Source: Aeromicrobium ginsengisoli (GTDB lineage: Bacteria > Actinomycetota > Actinomycetes > Propionibacteriales > Nocardioidaceae). From it: DNA of 64,000 bases. Where the stretch lies: assembly GCF_004134905.2 (NCBI RefSeq), contig NZ_SDPQ02000003.1:744001-808000 (forward strand), in the 5' to 3' direction. A model generated the notes under the pieces. It did not search any database, was not told the DNA's origin, and worked only from the letters and a program-made list of their open reading frames with translations. The translations under genes were made by a program, and so were the position numbers. Of this stretch, positions 36,149-44,609 are shown piece after piece (within the stretch, counting starts at the first letter, position 1; each line of letters begins with the position of its first letter).

Positions 36149-36811
36149 ATGCACTGGTCACCGCTGGCATCGCTCGACGATGGCGAGCAACAGGCCGTCC
36201 TGGGGGCAGCGCGACGTCGCTCGTTCGCCAAAGGGGAGATCGTCTTCCACGCGGGCGACCGCTCGGACTCGGTGCACCTGGTCGTCTCGGGGCACTTCTC
36301 CGTGATGGTCTCCACGCCGGACGGGGACCTGGCGACACTCAACGTGCTTGGTTCGGGTGACTGGTTCGGCGAGCTGTCGATGCTGGGCGAGCAGGATCCG
36401 GCGCCGCGTTCGGCCACGATCGTGTCGCTCGACGCCGCGGAGACTCTCGTGCTCACGCAACCGGCCTTTCACCGCTTGTGCGAGAGCCATCCCCGCATCG
36501 AGCGTCTGGTGGGGGGCTTGATGGCTGCTCGTATCAGGAAGCTCAGCGCGGACCTGCTGGAGGCGAGGTACGTCGACCTGGACCAACGTCTGTATCGCGC
36601 GCTCCTCGACGTGGGCGACGTGTTCGGCGGGCGGGACTCGGGATTCACGATCCCCCTGACGCAGGAACAGCTGGCAGACCTCGTCGGCGGCACCAGGCCG
36701 TCGGTCAACCAGGTGCTCCAGCAGCTCGCGCGTGAGGGGATCGTCCAGGTCGCGCGCGGCAGGGTGACGGTTGTCGACGAGCAGGCGCTGGCACGCAAGG
36801 CCGGCCGATGA
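36149..36811 (+). CDS. Crp/Fnr-family transcription regulator
   Basis: A 220-residue two-domain regulator. The cyclic-nucleotide pocket at residues ~72-92 reads FGELSMLG...PRSAT, with Gly74-Glu75 for the ribose and Arg87-Ser88 for the phosphate, so ligand binding looks intact. The C-terminal winged helix (residues ~150-205) includes LTQEQLADLVGGTRPSVNQVLQQL (recognition helix at 183-192). No Fnr-type N-terminal cysteines. It starts 38 bases after the membrane cyclase. It may bind TGTGA-N6-TCACA sites such as those at 14087 and 32573; its recognition helix (TRPSVNQ) is not identical to classical CRP, so this remains a hypothesis. Confidence 0.88.
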   Translation: MHWSPLASLDDGEQQAVLGAARRRSFAKGEIVFHAGDRSDSVHLVVSGHFSVMVSTPDGDLATLNVLGSGDWFGELSMLGEQDPAPRSATIVSLDAAETLVLTQPAFHRLCESHPRIERLVGGLMAARIRKLSADLLEARYVDLDQRLYRALLDVGDVFGGRDSGFTIPLTQEQLADLVGGTRPSVNQVLQQLAREGIVQVARGRVTVVDEQALARKAGR

Positions 36812-36846
36812 CCTCCCTCCGACCTCCGGATCTGATCGCGGCGCCG

Positions 36847-37257
36847 CTAGAACGCTGCGAGTCGACTGTCCGCCGAGGATCGTAGAGCGTCGGCGAACGC
36901 GGGGTTCATGTCGACCAGGGCCTGAAGGGCGGTGCCCTCAAGACGCAGAGCCGTGACGTCGGTGGACGCGACGATCGAGGCGCTGCGCAGGCGATGGTCG
37001 ACCAAGGCGATCTCACCGAACACGTCGCCGGGGCCGAGGGTCCTGCGGACCTCACCAGACTTGCGAACCTCGACGCTGCCTTTGAGCAGGATGTAGGCCG
37101 AGTCCGCCGGCGTCATCTCCATCATGATCGCCCAGCCCTTCGGGATGTGGACCGACGTCCCGACCGTGGCGAGCGCCCTGACCAGCGCGGCGTCGAAGGT
37201 GGTCATACGGGTCAGGTCGTTCTCGACCTGACGGTCGAGCCTGTGCTTGTGACTCAT
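36847..37257 (-). CDS. Stand-alone cyclic-nucleotide-binding domain protein
   Basis: A 136-residue protein consisting of only one cyclic-nucleotide-binding domain. The phosphate cassette VFGEIALVDHRLRSASIV has Gly81-Glu82 and Arg91-Ser92. It lacks a DNA-binding domain or any enzyme domain, so it could be a ligand buffer or act through a partner. Convergent with the CRP gene (35-base gap). Being next to the cyclase and regulator, it belongs to the same signalling module by position. Confidence 0.82.
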   Translation of the reverse strand: MSHKHRLDRQVENDLTRMTTFDAALVRALATVGTSVHIPKGWAIMMEMTPADSAYILLKGSVEVRKSGEVRRTLGPGDVFGEIALVDHRLRSASIVASTDVTALRLEGTALQALVDMNPAFADALRSSADSRLAAF

Positions 37258-37351
37258 GGGTGTGTCCCTTCAGGTTGGAGCGGACACGTCGCCGCTCGTG
37301 AGCCCCATCGTCGCGACCTTGGGCCGAGGGTTCTGTTCGCTGGCCGACACA

Positions 37352-37389
37352 AGAAGTCCCGCCGGAGCTGATGCTCGGGCGGGACTTCT
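37352..37389 (-). terminator. Terminator after lepB
   Basis: Perfect 12-base stem AGAAGTCCCGCC (37352-37363) / GGCGGGACTTCT (37378-37389) with a 14-base loop, 15 bases past the lepB stop on the minus strand. Read on the minus strand, the stem is followed by TTGTG. Confidence 0.7.
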
Positions 37390-37404
37390 GTCGTATGCGA
37401 TCCG

Positions 37405-38073
37405 TCAGGGACTGAGGTTGGCGTCGAACGTGTCGGGCTTGTGGATGAACCCGGCCCGGCCGAGCGGCCACACCCGCAGCCAGGCCTTGCCGACCACGCT
37501 GCTCTCGGAGATGAATCCGCCGCCCGGGTCACCCATGTGAGCGCGGGAGTCACTGGAGTTGCCGCGGTTGTCGCCCATGACCCACAGGTGTCCCTTGGGC
37601 ACCTTGACCTCGAACGTCTTGTCCTTGGTGGCGGTCTCGTCGAGCACGTAGGGCTCGGTGAGCTCCTTGCCGTTGACCGTCAGCTTGCCGTCGGTGCAGC
37701 ACGCCACGGTGTCGCCACCGACCCCGATGACACGTTTGATGAGGTGGCCGCCGGTGGGGAACAGGCCGACGGTCTCGAGTGCCTTCTGGATCGGGTTGGA
37801 CGCGTGCTTGGAGTCCTCGGCGCTCAGCCAGCCCCCCGGGTCGTCGAACACCACGATGTCGCCGCGCTTCACGTCGCCGCCCCAGTAGGACACCTTCTGC
37901 ACGAGGATCTTGTCGTTGACGAGCATCGTCGGCTCCATCGACTCCGACGGGATGTAGAACGCCTGGAGGAAGAACGTCTTGACGACCACGGCCATGACCA
38001 TGGCGGTGGCGACCAGAAGGATCGATTCCTGCCAGACCGGCAGCTGTTTGCGCGTCTTCTTCTGATCCGTCAC
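37405..38073 (-). CDS. lepB: Signal peptidase I
   Basis: A 222-residue type I leader peptidase anchored by one N-terminal helix (residues ~17-38). The catalytic Ser45 is in YIPSESMEPTM and Lys113 in HLIKRVIGVGGD; box D/E is seen as VMGDNRGNSSDSR. It removes signal peptides from exported proteins outside the membrane, such as the several secreted proteins in this window. Starts GTG at 38073. Actinobacteria usually carry lepB with rplS and rnhB; those genes are not present here. Confidence 0.95.
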   Translation of the reverse strand: MTDQKKTRKQLPVWQESILLVATAMVMAVVVKTFFLQAFYIPSESMEPTMLVNDKILVQKVSYWGGDVKRGDIVVFDDPGGWLSAEDSKHASNPIQKALETVGLFPTGGHLIKRVIGVGGDTVACCTDGKLTVNGKELTEPYVLDETATKDKTFEVKVPKGHLWVMGDNRGNSSDSRAHMGDPGGGFISESSVVGKAWLRVWPLGRAGFIHKPDTFDANLSP

Positions 38074-38149
38074 GCACAGAGCCTAGCCGGACCTTGCCAA
38101 ACGCCGGATCTCAGGATTCCTCCCGGCGATTCCGCGGAGTCGTGCGACG

Positions 38150-38185
38150 CACGAGATCCCCGGGGCATCGCCCGGGGATCTCGTG
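38150..38185 (-). terminator. Terminator upstream of lepB
   Basis: Perfect 15-base stem CACGAGATCCCCGGG (38150-38164) / CCCGGGGATCTCGTG (38171-38185) with a six-base loop, just past the stop of the small Lys-rich gene and ahead of lepB, both on the minus strand. Confidence 0.8.
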
Positions 38186-38191
38186 TCGTGC

Positions 38192-38617
38192 TCACGGCTT
38201 CTTGGCGGGTGCCTTCTTGGCCGGCTTCGGTGCCGTCACGTCCGCCGAGGCCGCCGGCGTGGGTGGCGCCGGGAACGGCTCGGGCGGCGGCGGGGTCTGA
38301 CCCTTGCCCTTCACCGCAGCGAACGCCGCGGCACCGGCGCCGGTCAGTACGCCGAGGAACGCGACGCGCTTGAGCTTCGAGCGCTTCTTGGGCTTGACCT
38401 TGTCGGGCACCTTGTCCGCGACACCGTCGGGGAGACGGTCGAACAGGTCGTCGCGCAGGTCACGCAGCTGGTCCTTGTCGGGCAGCATGTCGACCAGTGA
38501 GTCGCGTACGCCCGGCGCCCGGTCGACGACCTGCTGGCGGAGCTCTTCGGTCTGGCTCGCCAGGTCATCCAGGCGTGCTTCGAGTCGGTTGCGGAACTTC
38601 TTCTTCTTGAACGGCAT
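38192..38617 (-). CDS. Small Lys/Pro-rich protein, unknown function
   Basis: A 141-residue protein. The charged N-terminal half (MPFKKKKFRNRLEARLDDLA) is probably helical; a hydrophobic stretch FLGVLTGAGAAAFAAV may span the membrane (residues ~88-103), and the tail is Pro/Ala/Lys-rich, ending KKAPAKKP. Such tails occur in DNA-associated proteins, but no family is recognised. ATG at 38617 chosen for its GAGGAG ribosome site; the longer frame upstream overlaps ligD. Tandem with ligD. Confidence 0.6.
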   Translation of the reverse strand: MPFKKKKFRNRLEARLDDLASQTEELRQQVVDRAPGVRDSLVDMLPDKDQLRDLRDDLFDRLPDGVADKVPDKVKPKKRSKLKRVAFLGVLTGAGAAAFAAVKGKGQTPPPPEPFPAPPTPAASADVTAPKPAKKAPAKKP

Positions 38618-38658
38618 GGATTCTCCTCGTGTCGTGGTGGTTTCGATCGGTCGCAGCC

Positions 38659-41037
38659 TCACTCCAAGGCGACCTCCTGGGGCTTCTTGTCGGGACGCAG
38701 GCCGCGCCAGCTGGGCTGGCGAAGATGGCCGCCGGCCGTCCACTCCGCGAACGACACCTCGCCGACGAGGCGGGGCGTCACCCACTGGGCATCACGGGTG
38801 ACCTCGCGGGGGATGTCGCCGAACGGGCTGGTCTTGCGGGTCAGCTTCGACAACCGCTGCTGGAGGTCGGCCAACGTACGCTCGTCGAATCCCGTGCCGA
38901 CCTTGCCGACGTAGCGGAGCCCGTCCTCGGTGGGGATGCCGAGCAGCAGTGCGCCGATCGTGCCGCTGCGGGCGCCTTGGCCTGCGCGCCAACCGCCCAC
39001 GACGACCTCCTGCATGCGCTGGTGCTTGACCTTGGTCCACGCCGTTGCGCGCTTGCCACCGAGGTAGCGGCTGTCGCGCCGCTTGGCCAGCACACCCTCG
39101 AGCCCGAGCGTCTTGCTCGACTCGACGGCGTCCTCCAGCGAGCCCTCGTGGGCCTTGGGCACGTCGACGACGTCCGCCGCGATCTTGAGCGTCTGCAGGG
39201 CCTTGCGCCGTTCGACGTACGTCTCCTCGACCAGCGAGTCGCCGCCGGAACGCATGAGGTCGAACACGAGGTACGTGACCGGCACCTCGCGGCGAGCGGC
39301 CTCGACGTCGGCTTCCTTGGTCAGCCCCATGCGCTGCTGCAGCCGGCCGAAGTCGGGGACCCCGGCGGCGTTGAGCGCGACGATCTCGCCGTCGAGCACC
39401 GTGTCGTCGAGCCCGAGCTCGGCCAGGGCGTTCACGACCTCGGGATAGCCGGCGGTGACGTCGTTCTCGTTGCGGGTGAACAGGCCGACGTCCTTGCCGT
39501 CGATCACCGCGACCGCCCGGATGCCGTCCCACTTCATCTCGAACGCCCACTCGTCCTCGTCGTGGACGTCGCCCGCCGACCCGAGCTTGGCGAGCATCGG
39601 CGCCACGAAGCCCTTCTTCATCGAGCGCGGCGCTGCTGTCCTGCGGGGTGGCTTCGGCGCCTCCATCAGGTGGATCAGCCAGTTCTTGCCGGTCTTGATC
39701 AGGGCGAACTTCCGGGGTCCGCCGAGCCCGCCGCCCTTGCGGCCGGTGAGCGTCGCGATGACTTCCTTGCCATCGCGCCACTTCTCGAGCTCGAACGTCC
39801 CGGCGTCCCAGATCGTGACCTCGCCGCCGCCGTACTCGCCCTTGGGGATCGTGCCCTCGAACGTGCCGTACTCCAGCGGGTGGTCCTCGGTCTGCACCGC
39901 GAGGTGGTTCTTCTTGGGATCCGTAGGCGGGCCCTTGGGCAGCGCCCACGAGACCAGGACGCCGTCGTGCTCGAGCCGGAAGTCCCAATGGAGGCTGCTG
40001 GCGTGGTGCTCCTGGATCACGAACGAGTTTCCATCACCGCCACCCGGGGCTTCGACAAGCTCAACCGGCGAGGACGGCACCGGCTCGGGCGTCTTCTTCG
40101 CATCACGCTTCGACCGATAGGTCGCGAGCTTGTCGCTTGCCGGCGGCGGCCCGGCCAGGTCGGCCATGGGGTCCTTGCGCCGCCTCATGCGCTGCAGCAC
40201 CTCGTCCATCGTGAGGTGCTGCAGGTCGTCGTTGAGCTCACGCCACGTGCGGGGCACCGCGACGTAGGGCTCGGTCCGCCCGCGCAGCGAGTAGGGCGCG
40301 ATCGTGGTCTTGTTGGCGTTGTTCTGGCTCCAGTCGACCAGGACCTTGCCGCCGCGCAGGCTCTTCTTCATCGAGCTGACCACGAGGTCGGGCAGGTCGG
40401 CCTCCAGCACCTGGGCGAACTGCTTGGCGAACTGGTTGACGTAGTCGGCGTCGTGCTCGCCGTCGAGCCCGGCATAGAGGTGGATGCCCTTGCTGCCGCT
40501 CGTCACCGGGTAGGCCTCGAGGTCGAGCTCGCGCAGCAGCGCGCGAGCCCGCTTGGCCACCTCGACGCACTCGGGCAGTCCCGCGCCCGGTCCGGGGTCG
40601 AGGTCGAGCACGAGGTGGTCGGGGTTCAGCTTCTTGCCGCGACTGTCGACCTTCCACTGCGGGACGTGCAGCTCGAGCGCGCCGACCTGTCCGGCCCACG
40701 CGAGCGCGGCGGCACTGTCGAACACCGGATAGGTGTTGACGTGATCGCTGTGCTGGATCTCCACACGCCGGATCCAGTCCGGCGCCGACGACGGCAGGTT
40801 CTTCTCGAAGAACACCTCGCCCGGCTTGTCCGCCGTGCCGACGCCGTCGACCCAGCGCTTGCGCGTCACGATGCGGCCGGCGAGGTGTGGCAGCAGGAAC
40901 GGCGCGATCTCCATGTAGTAGGAGATGACCTCGGCCTTGGTCGTACCGGTGGACGGATAGATGACCTTGTCGGGGTTGGTGAGGCGGAGGCGCTGGCCGG
41001 CGACCGACACGGTCTGGGTGTCGTTCTTGCGCGCCAT
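38659..41037 (-). CDS. ligD: Multidomain DNA ligase D (polymerase-phosphoesterase-ligase)
   Basis: A 792-residue enzyme of bacterial end joining. Residues ~1-300 form the primase-polymerase domain (LDLDPGPGAG metal site); ~325-480 the 3'-phosphoesterase domain (VIQEHHASSLHWDFRLEHDG); the rest an ATP-dependent ligase with the nucleotidyl Lys in FEMKWDGIRA, DGEIVAL and a C-terminal oligonucleotide-binding fold. The order matches the mycobacterial enzyme. It fills, trims and seals broken DNA ends held by Ku, encoded 2.7 kb away. A dispersed repeat is embedded in frame in the linker after the polymerase domain (PVELVEAP, near residue 325). GGAGG ribosome site before ATG 41037. Confidence 0.95.
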   Translation of the reverse strand: MARKNDTQTVSVAGQRLRLTNPDKVIYPSTGTTKAEVISYYMEIAPFLLPHLAGRIVTRKRWVDGVGTADKPGEVFFEKNLPSSAPDWIRRVEIQHSDHVNTYPVFDSAAALAWAGQVGALELHVPQWKVDSRGKKLNPDHLVLDLDPGPGAGLPECVEVAKRARALLRELDLEAYPVTSGSKGIHLYAGLDGEHDADYVNQFAKQFAQVLEADLPDLVVSSMKKSLRGGKVLVDWSQNNANKTTIAPYSLRGRTEPYVAVPRTWRELNDDLQHLTMDEVLQRMRRRKDPMADLAGPPPASDKLATYRSKRDAKKTPEPVPSSPVELVEAPGGGDGNSFVIQEHHASSLHWDFRLEHDGVLVSWALPKGPPTDPKKNHLAVQTEDHPLEYGTFEGTIPKGEYGGGEVTIWDAGTFELEKWRDGKEVIATLTGRKGGGLGGPRKFALIKTGKNWLIHLMEAPKPPRRTAAPRSMKKGFVAPMLAKLGSAGDVHDEDEWAFEMKWDGIRAVAVIDGKDVGLFTRNENDVTAGYPEVVNALAELGLDDTVLDGEIVALNAAGVPDFGRLQQRMGLTKEADVEAARREVPVTYLVFDLMRSGGDSLVEETYVERRKALQTLKIAADVVDVPKAHEGSLEDAVESSKTLGLEGVLAKRRDSRYLGGKRATAWTKVKHQRMQEVVVGGWRAGQGARSGTIGALLLGIPTEDGLRYVGKVGTGFDERTLADLQQRLSKLTRKTSPFGDIPREVTRDAQWVTPRLVGEVSFAEWTAGGHLRQPSWRGLRPDKKPQEVALE
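40047..40066. repeat. Dispersed repeat copy inside ligD
   Basis: GGGCTTCGACAAGCTCAACC carries the core TTCGACAAGCTCAA of the repeat found at 4937 and 9137-9196. It is read in frame on the minus strand as the peptide PVELVEAP in the ligD interdomain linker. Confidence 0.7.
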
Positions 41038-41251
41038 CGGGCCTCCTCTCGCTCACCGGCTCGTACCCGGGGGGGACCGGGCGAAACGCGAGGGACACGC
41101 CGCACCGAGACGCTGAGATGGCTAGTTGGAACCATATCGACTAGTCAGTTGCGACCACGAGGCTCTTGCGCTTCAGACACCACAGTGCCATGGTTGGAGC
41201 ACCGGTTGAGCAGAAGCCGGTTGACGGATCGAGACCCCTGGGGGTTTTACC

Positions 41252-42019
41252 GTGAACACTGCTCCCGCAATGGCGCAGCACGATGACACGCACGATCTGC
41301 TCGAAGCGGCGCGTCACGCAGACGATGCCGAACGAGAGCTCCTCGAGGACGAGGTGGTTCGTCGCCATCTCGGTCTCGCGCACCATCTGGCCGGGCGTTA
41401 TGCCGGCCGAGGAGCCGACCGCGACGACCTGACGCAGGTCGCCTGCTTCGCCTTGGTCAAGGCCATTCGTGGCTTCGATCACGACCGTGGTGAGTTCGTA
41501 CCCTTTGCCACGGTCACGATTCTCGGCGAGATCAAGAAGTATTTCCGCGACTACTGCTGGGGCATCCGGCCACCGCGCCGGATCCAGCAGATGCAGGCGG
41601 ACATCTCCAGCGCGACCGAACGCTGCTTGCAGTCAGACTCCCGGCAGCCGGACATCGAGACGATCGCCGACGAGATCGACGCCGGCGTCGATGACGTCCG
41701 GGAGGCGATGGCGGCACGCAGCTGCTTCTCACCGACGTCGCTCGACCAGCCCGTTCGCGAGAGCGGCCGGCCGCTGGGCGAGACGATCGCCAGCGACGCG
41801 TCCGACTACGAGTTCATCGACGACTGGGTGACGATCGAGCCGCTGTGCCGCGAGCTCGATGACGACGAGCGACTGTTGCTCCGGCTCAGGTTCGTGGAGG
41901 ACAAGACCCAGCAGGAGATCGCGGAGATTGTCGGGGTGAGCCAGATGCAGATCTCTCGTCGGCTCGCCAAGCTGCTGGCCAGGCTCCGAGAATCCGCGCT
42001 CGCAGCCGACGCAGCCTGA
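41252..42019 (+). CDS. SigB/SigF/SigG-family RNA polymerase sigma factor
   Basis: A 255-residue alternative sigma factor. Region 2 is seen in RGADRDDLTQVACFALVKAIRGFD and PFATVTILGEIKKYFRDYCW; the region 3 segment is around RIQQMQADISSATERC; region 4 is DKTQQEIAEIVGVSQMQISRRLAKLL. This is the stress sigma group of actinobacteria. No anti-sigma or anti-anti-sigma gene is adjacent, which is unusual for the group. GTG at 41252, with an alternative ATG at 41270. It lies between ligD and the ANTAR/ku genes; a strong terminator follows. Confidence 0.9.
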   Translation: MNTAPAMAQHDDTHDLLEAARHADDAERELLEDEVVRRHLGLAHHLAGRYAGRGADRDDLTQVACFALVKAIRGFDHDRGEFVPFATVTILGEIKKYFRDYCWGIRPPRRIQQMQADISSATERCLQSDSRQPDIETIADEIDAGVDDVREAMAARSCFSPTSLDQPVRESGRPLGETIASDASDYEFIDDWVTIEPLCRELDDDERLLLRLRFVEDKTQQEIAEIVGVSQMQISRRLAKLLARLRESALAADAA

Positions 42020-42020
42020 C

Positions 42021-42053
42021 GATGGGCGGTCACCGATCCGGTGACCGCCCATC
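42021..42053 (+). terminator. Terminator after sigma factor gene
   Basis: Perfect 15-base stem GATGGGCGGTCACCG (42021-42035) / CGGTGACCGCCCATC (42039-42053) with a three-base loop, starting directly after the sigma factor stop codon. Confidence 0.85.
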
Positions 42054-42127
42054 CGCGCGCGTTGGGTAGAGTGCAGTCGCCGGTTCAGCAGCAGCCGCTC
42101 CATCTTGCTGACCCGAGGAACGGTCCC

Positions 42128-42349
42128 GTGCGACGCACTACCCTCACCTTTCGCCTGAGCGGCCCTGACATCCAGCGCGATCTGCTCCATGAGTTCGCCC
42201 TCCATCACGACGTGATCGCGTGTGCGCTCGACGGAGACGGCACGGCAAAGATCTCCGTCCAGACGAGCAACGCGCCGGCCGCACTGTGGGACGTGCGTGC
42301 GACGGTCGGCATGTTCGACGACGCCGCCGAGGAGCTCGAGCCTCAATGA
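42128..42349 (+). CDS. Small protein of unknown function
   Basis: A 73-residue protein beginning RRTTLTFRLSGPDIQRDLLHE. GTG at 42128 is preceded by a GAGGAA ribosome site, which decides the start over an ATG at 42041 that lies in the terminator. It contains a possible alpha/beta fold (KISVQTSNAPAALWDVRATV). No family recognised. Its end overlaps the convergent Rossmann-like gene by seven bases. Confidence 0.6.
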   Translation: MRRTTLTFRLSGPDIQRDLLHEFALHHDVIACALDGDGTAKISVQTSNAPAALWDVRATVGMFDDAAEELEPQ

Positions 42350-42831
42350 CCTTCGGACTCGAACGTGAACGGCCGGGTGACGAACGCGGGCGCTCCCACG
42401 CTGAGGTGATCGGCCATCTCGTCGGCAACGGTCGCCGCCAGGGCGGCCGTCGTGCTCGCAGTCGACGCTGCTGTGGTGCTGGCGCCGAGCGGCGGGTGCC
42501 AGATCAGGGCGACGTCATGGTGCACGCCGCAGGCGCGGCACAGGTCGCGGACCCGGTCGGACTCCGCAGCATCCTCGGTCTCGGGACACACGGCGACGAC
42601 GTGCGAACGGGGCTCCGGGGTGTCGGCCAGCTGCTTGAATGCCTCGGCACCGGCCACGGTGTCCAGCCGCATGATCGCGTGGGTCACCGACTGCAACCAC
42701 CCGGTCGCGACCGTCACCGAGTGCGTCTTGCAGCCGCGCCGGTCGAGCTGGTTGCTGAGGGCGTGGTCGAGCGGATCGCTCCCGCCGAAGATGGTGACGG
42801 TGGTTCCGGTGGAGCCCGGATCGAAGGTCAT
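42343..42831 (-). CDS. Rossmann-like protein of unknown function
   Basis: Protein of 162 residues. N-terminal TVTIFGGSDPLDHALSNQL followed by GCKTHSVTVATGWL looks like a degenerate nucleotide-binding Rossmann loop; C-terminal to it is an Ala/Thr-rich stretch (STTAASTASTTAALAATVAD). It is shorter than a full short-chain dehydrogenase and lacks a YxxxK pair, so catalysis is doubtful. A GGGAAGGGG ribosome site precedes ATG 42831. Divergent from the GAF-ANTAR gene. Confidence 0.55.
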   Translation of the reverse strand: MTFDPGSTGTTVTIFGGSDPLDHALSNQLDRRGCKTHSVTVATGWLQSVTHAIMRLDTVAGAEAFKQLADTPEPRSHVVAVCPETEDAAESDRVRDLCRACGVHHDVALIWHPPLGASTTAASTASTTAALAATVADEMADHLSVGAPAFVTRPFTFESEGH

Positions 42832-43001
42832 CGGGCATCCCCTTCCCGAGATTCGAGGAGCGGCACGGTGTTGCCGCCTCAGTGCGTCCGCGTGTTGCGC
42901 CGGACGTACCCAGCCCCTCTGGCAGCAAACACCGACCCCCCGCCGCTATATATTTCGGTCGGAGGGTGCTTCTCTTGAAGCGCCCAGTAAGGAGTTCCCG
43001 C

Positions 43002-43721
43002 GTGGACAGCTCGACCTTCTTCTCGCAGATGGCGCTCGACCTGCACGACGAGCCCACCGCGGAGCGCACGGTCGAGCTGATCGCCGAGTACGCGCGGGTC
43101 GCCACCAGCTGCGACGACTCCGGCATCATGCTGGTCCACGCCCGCAACCAGATCGAGACCGCGGCGGCCACGTCCCAGCGCGTCGGGGAGTCACACAACC
43201 TGCAGATCGTGCATGACGAGGGCCCGTGCCTCGACGCGATCGAGGGCGAGGCGATCTATCAGTCGGGTGACGTCGGCAACGATCCGCGCTGGCTCAAGTG
43301 GGGCCCGGCCGTCGCCGAGCTCGGCATCCGCAGCGTGTTGAGCGTCCGGCTGGAGACGCGGACGCGTCGTTACGGCTCGCTCAACCTCTACGCCGACCAC
43401 GTCAACGCGTTCGACGATGACGATGTCGCAGTCGCCACGATCTTCGTACGCCATGCAGCCGTCGCGCTGGCCAACGCGCACAACGAGGAAGGCCTGCAGG
43501 TCGCGATCGACGCTCGCAAGCTGATCGGCCAGGCGCAGGGCATCCTCATGGAGCGCTTCGACCTCGACCCCGACCGGGCGTTCGACTTCCTGCGCCGGCA
43601 GTCGCAGGCGCACAACGTCAAGCTGCGCTACGTCGCCGAGTGGGTCGTCGACCACCGCAACTCACCGGACGCGACGTTCCAGACGCCGCAGCTCTCGCCG
43701 GAGCAGACTCCGGCCCGCTAG
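43002..43721 (+). CDS. GAF-ANTAR RNA-binding regulator
   Basis: A 239-residue protein. The N-terminal GAF sensor domain spans ~20-165 (including EGPCLDAIEGEAIYQSGDV and GIRSVLSVRLETRTRRYGSL), and the C-terminal ANTAR domain ~170-225 (ARKLIGQAQGILMERFDLDPDRAFDFL). ANTAR proteins bind paired RNA hairpins and prevent transcription termination; their actinobacterial targets include stress genes. The signal sensed by the GAF domain is unknown. GTG at 43002 with a strong AAGGAG at 42989; the longer frame has no ribosome site. Convergent with ku, overlapping by four bases. Confidence 0.9.
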   Translation: MDSSTFFSQMALDLHDEPTAERTVELIAEYARVATSCDDSGIMLVHARNQIETAAATSQRVGESHNLQIVHDEGPCLDAIEGEAIYQSGDVGNDPRWLKWGPAVAELGIRSVLSVRLETRTRRYGSLNLYADHVNAFDDDDVAVATIFVRHAAVALANAHNEEGLQVAIDARKLIGQAQGILMERFDLDPDRAFDFLRRQSQAHNVKLRYVAEWVVDHRNSPDATFQTPQLSPEQTPAR

Positions 43722-44566
43722 CCGGCCTTCTTCTTGGCCGCCGGCTTCTTCTTGGCGGCGCTCTTCTTCGCCGGTTTCTTGGACGCGTTCTTGCGGTCGA
43801 CGCTGCGCTTGAGCGCCTCCATCAGGTCGACGACGTCGGCGCTCTCGTCCTCCGGCTGCTCACCGAACGTGGCCTCGGTGTCGAGCGAGGCGCCCTGCTC
43901 GATCTTGGCCTCGATCAACGTACGGAGCTGCTCCTGGTAATCATCGGTGAACGCCGAGGGGTCGAAGTCCTCCGACAGGGAGTCGACGAGCTGCGCCGCC
44001 ATGTCCCGCTCCTTCTGGCTGATGCGCGGCGTCGAGTCGAGGACGTCGAACTCGGGCTTGCGGACCTCGTCGTCCCACAGCATCGTCTGGAGCACCAGCA
44101 CGTTGTCGCGTACGCGCAGGGCCGCGAGCCGGGTCTTCTGGCGCAGGGCGAACTGGACGATCGCCGTGCGGTCGGAGTCCTCGAGCGCGCGGCGCAGCAG
44201 GGTGTAGGGCTTGAGGGCCCGCTCCTCGGGCTCCAGGAAGTAGGCCTTGTCGAGCATCAGCACGTCGACCTGGTCGGCGGGCACGAACTCGACGACCTCG
44301 ATCTCGTGGCTGCGCTCGGCCGGCAGTGCGGAGAAGTCCTCATCGGTGAGCACGACGGTCTTCTCGCCGTCGTCATAGGCCTTGTCGATGTCCTCGTAGG
44401 CGACGACCTTGTTGCACACCTCGCACTTGCGTTGATAGCGGATCCGCCCGCCGTCCTTGTTGTGGACCTGGTGGAGCTGGACGTCGTGGCTCTGGGTCGC
44501 GCTGTAGACCTTGACGGGCACATTGACCAGACCGAAGCTGATGGCGCCCTTCCAGATGGATCGCAT
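43718..44566 (-). CDS. ku: Ku DNA end-binding protein
   Basis: A 282-residue bacterial Ku, which forms a homodimeric ring on broken DNA ends and recruits LigD. It starts MRSIWKGAISFGLVNVPVKV, the hallmark of the family, and continues with a CEVCNKVV zinc-ribbon-like remnant and the core beta-barrel (EVVEFVPADQVDVLMLDKAY). The Lys-rich tail (SKKPAKKSAAKKKPAAKKK) is the extended C-terminus known to bind DNA in mycobacterial Ku. Encoded opposite the GAF-ANTAR gene and near ligD. Confidence 0.96.
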   Translation of the reverse strand: MRSIWKGAISFGLVNVPVKVYSATQSHDVQLHQVHNKDGGRIRYQRKCEVCNKVVAYEDIDKAYDDGEKTVVLTDEDFSALPAERSHEIEVVEFVPADQVDVLMLDKAYFLEPEERALKPYTLLRRALEDSDRTAIVQFALRQKTRLAALRVRDNVLVLQTMLWDDEVRKPEFDVLDSTPRISQKERDMAAQLVDSLSEDFDPSAFTDDYQEQLRTLIEAKIEQGASLDTEATFGEQPEDESADVVDLMEALKRSVDRKNASKKPAKKSAAKKKPAAKKKAG

Positions 44567-44609
44567 GCCTAAGTGAATCGTGCTTGATCCCCGGACGCCA
44601 GTCGTTCAC

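Noticed and set aside
38629..41286. 885-residue plus-strand frame opposite ligD
   Set aside because: Antisense shadow of ligD with Val/Asp/Arg/Gly-rich composition.
42021..42053. GGTCACCG/CGGTGACC as a regulator site
   Set aside because: It is part of a perfect 15-base hairpin directly after a stop codon and is better explained as a terminator.
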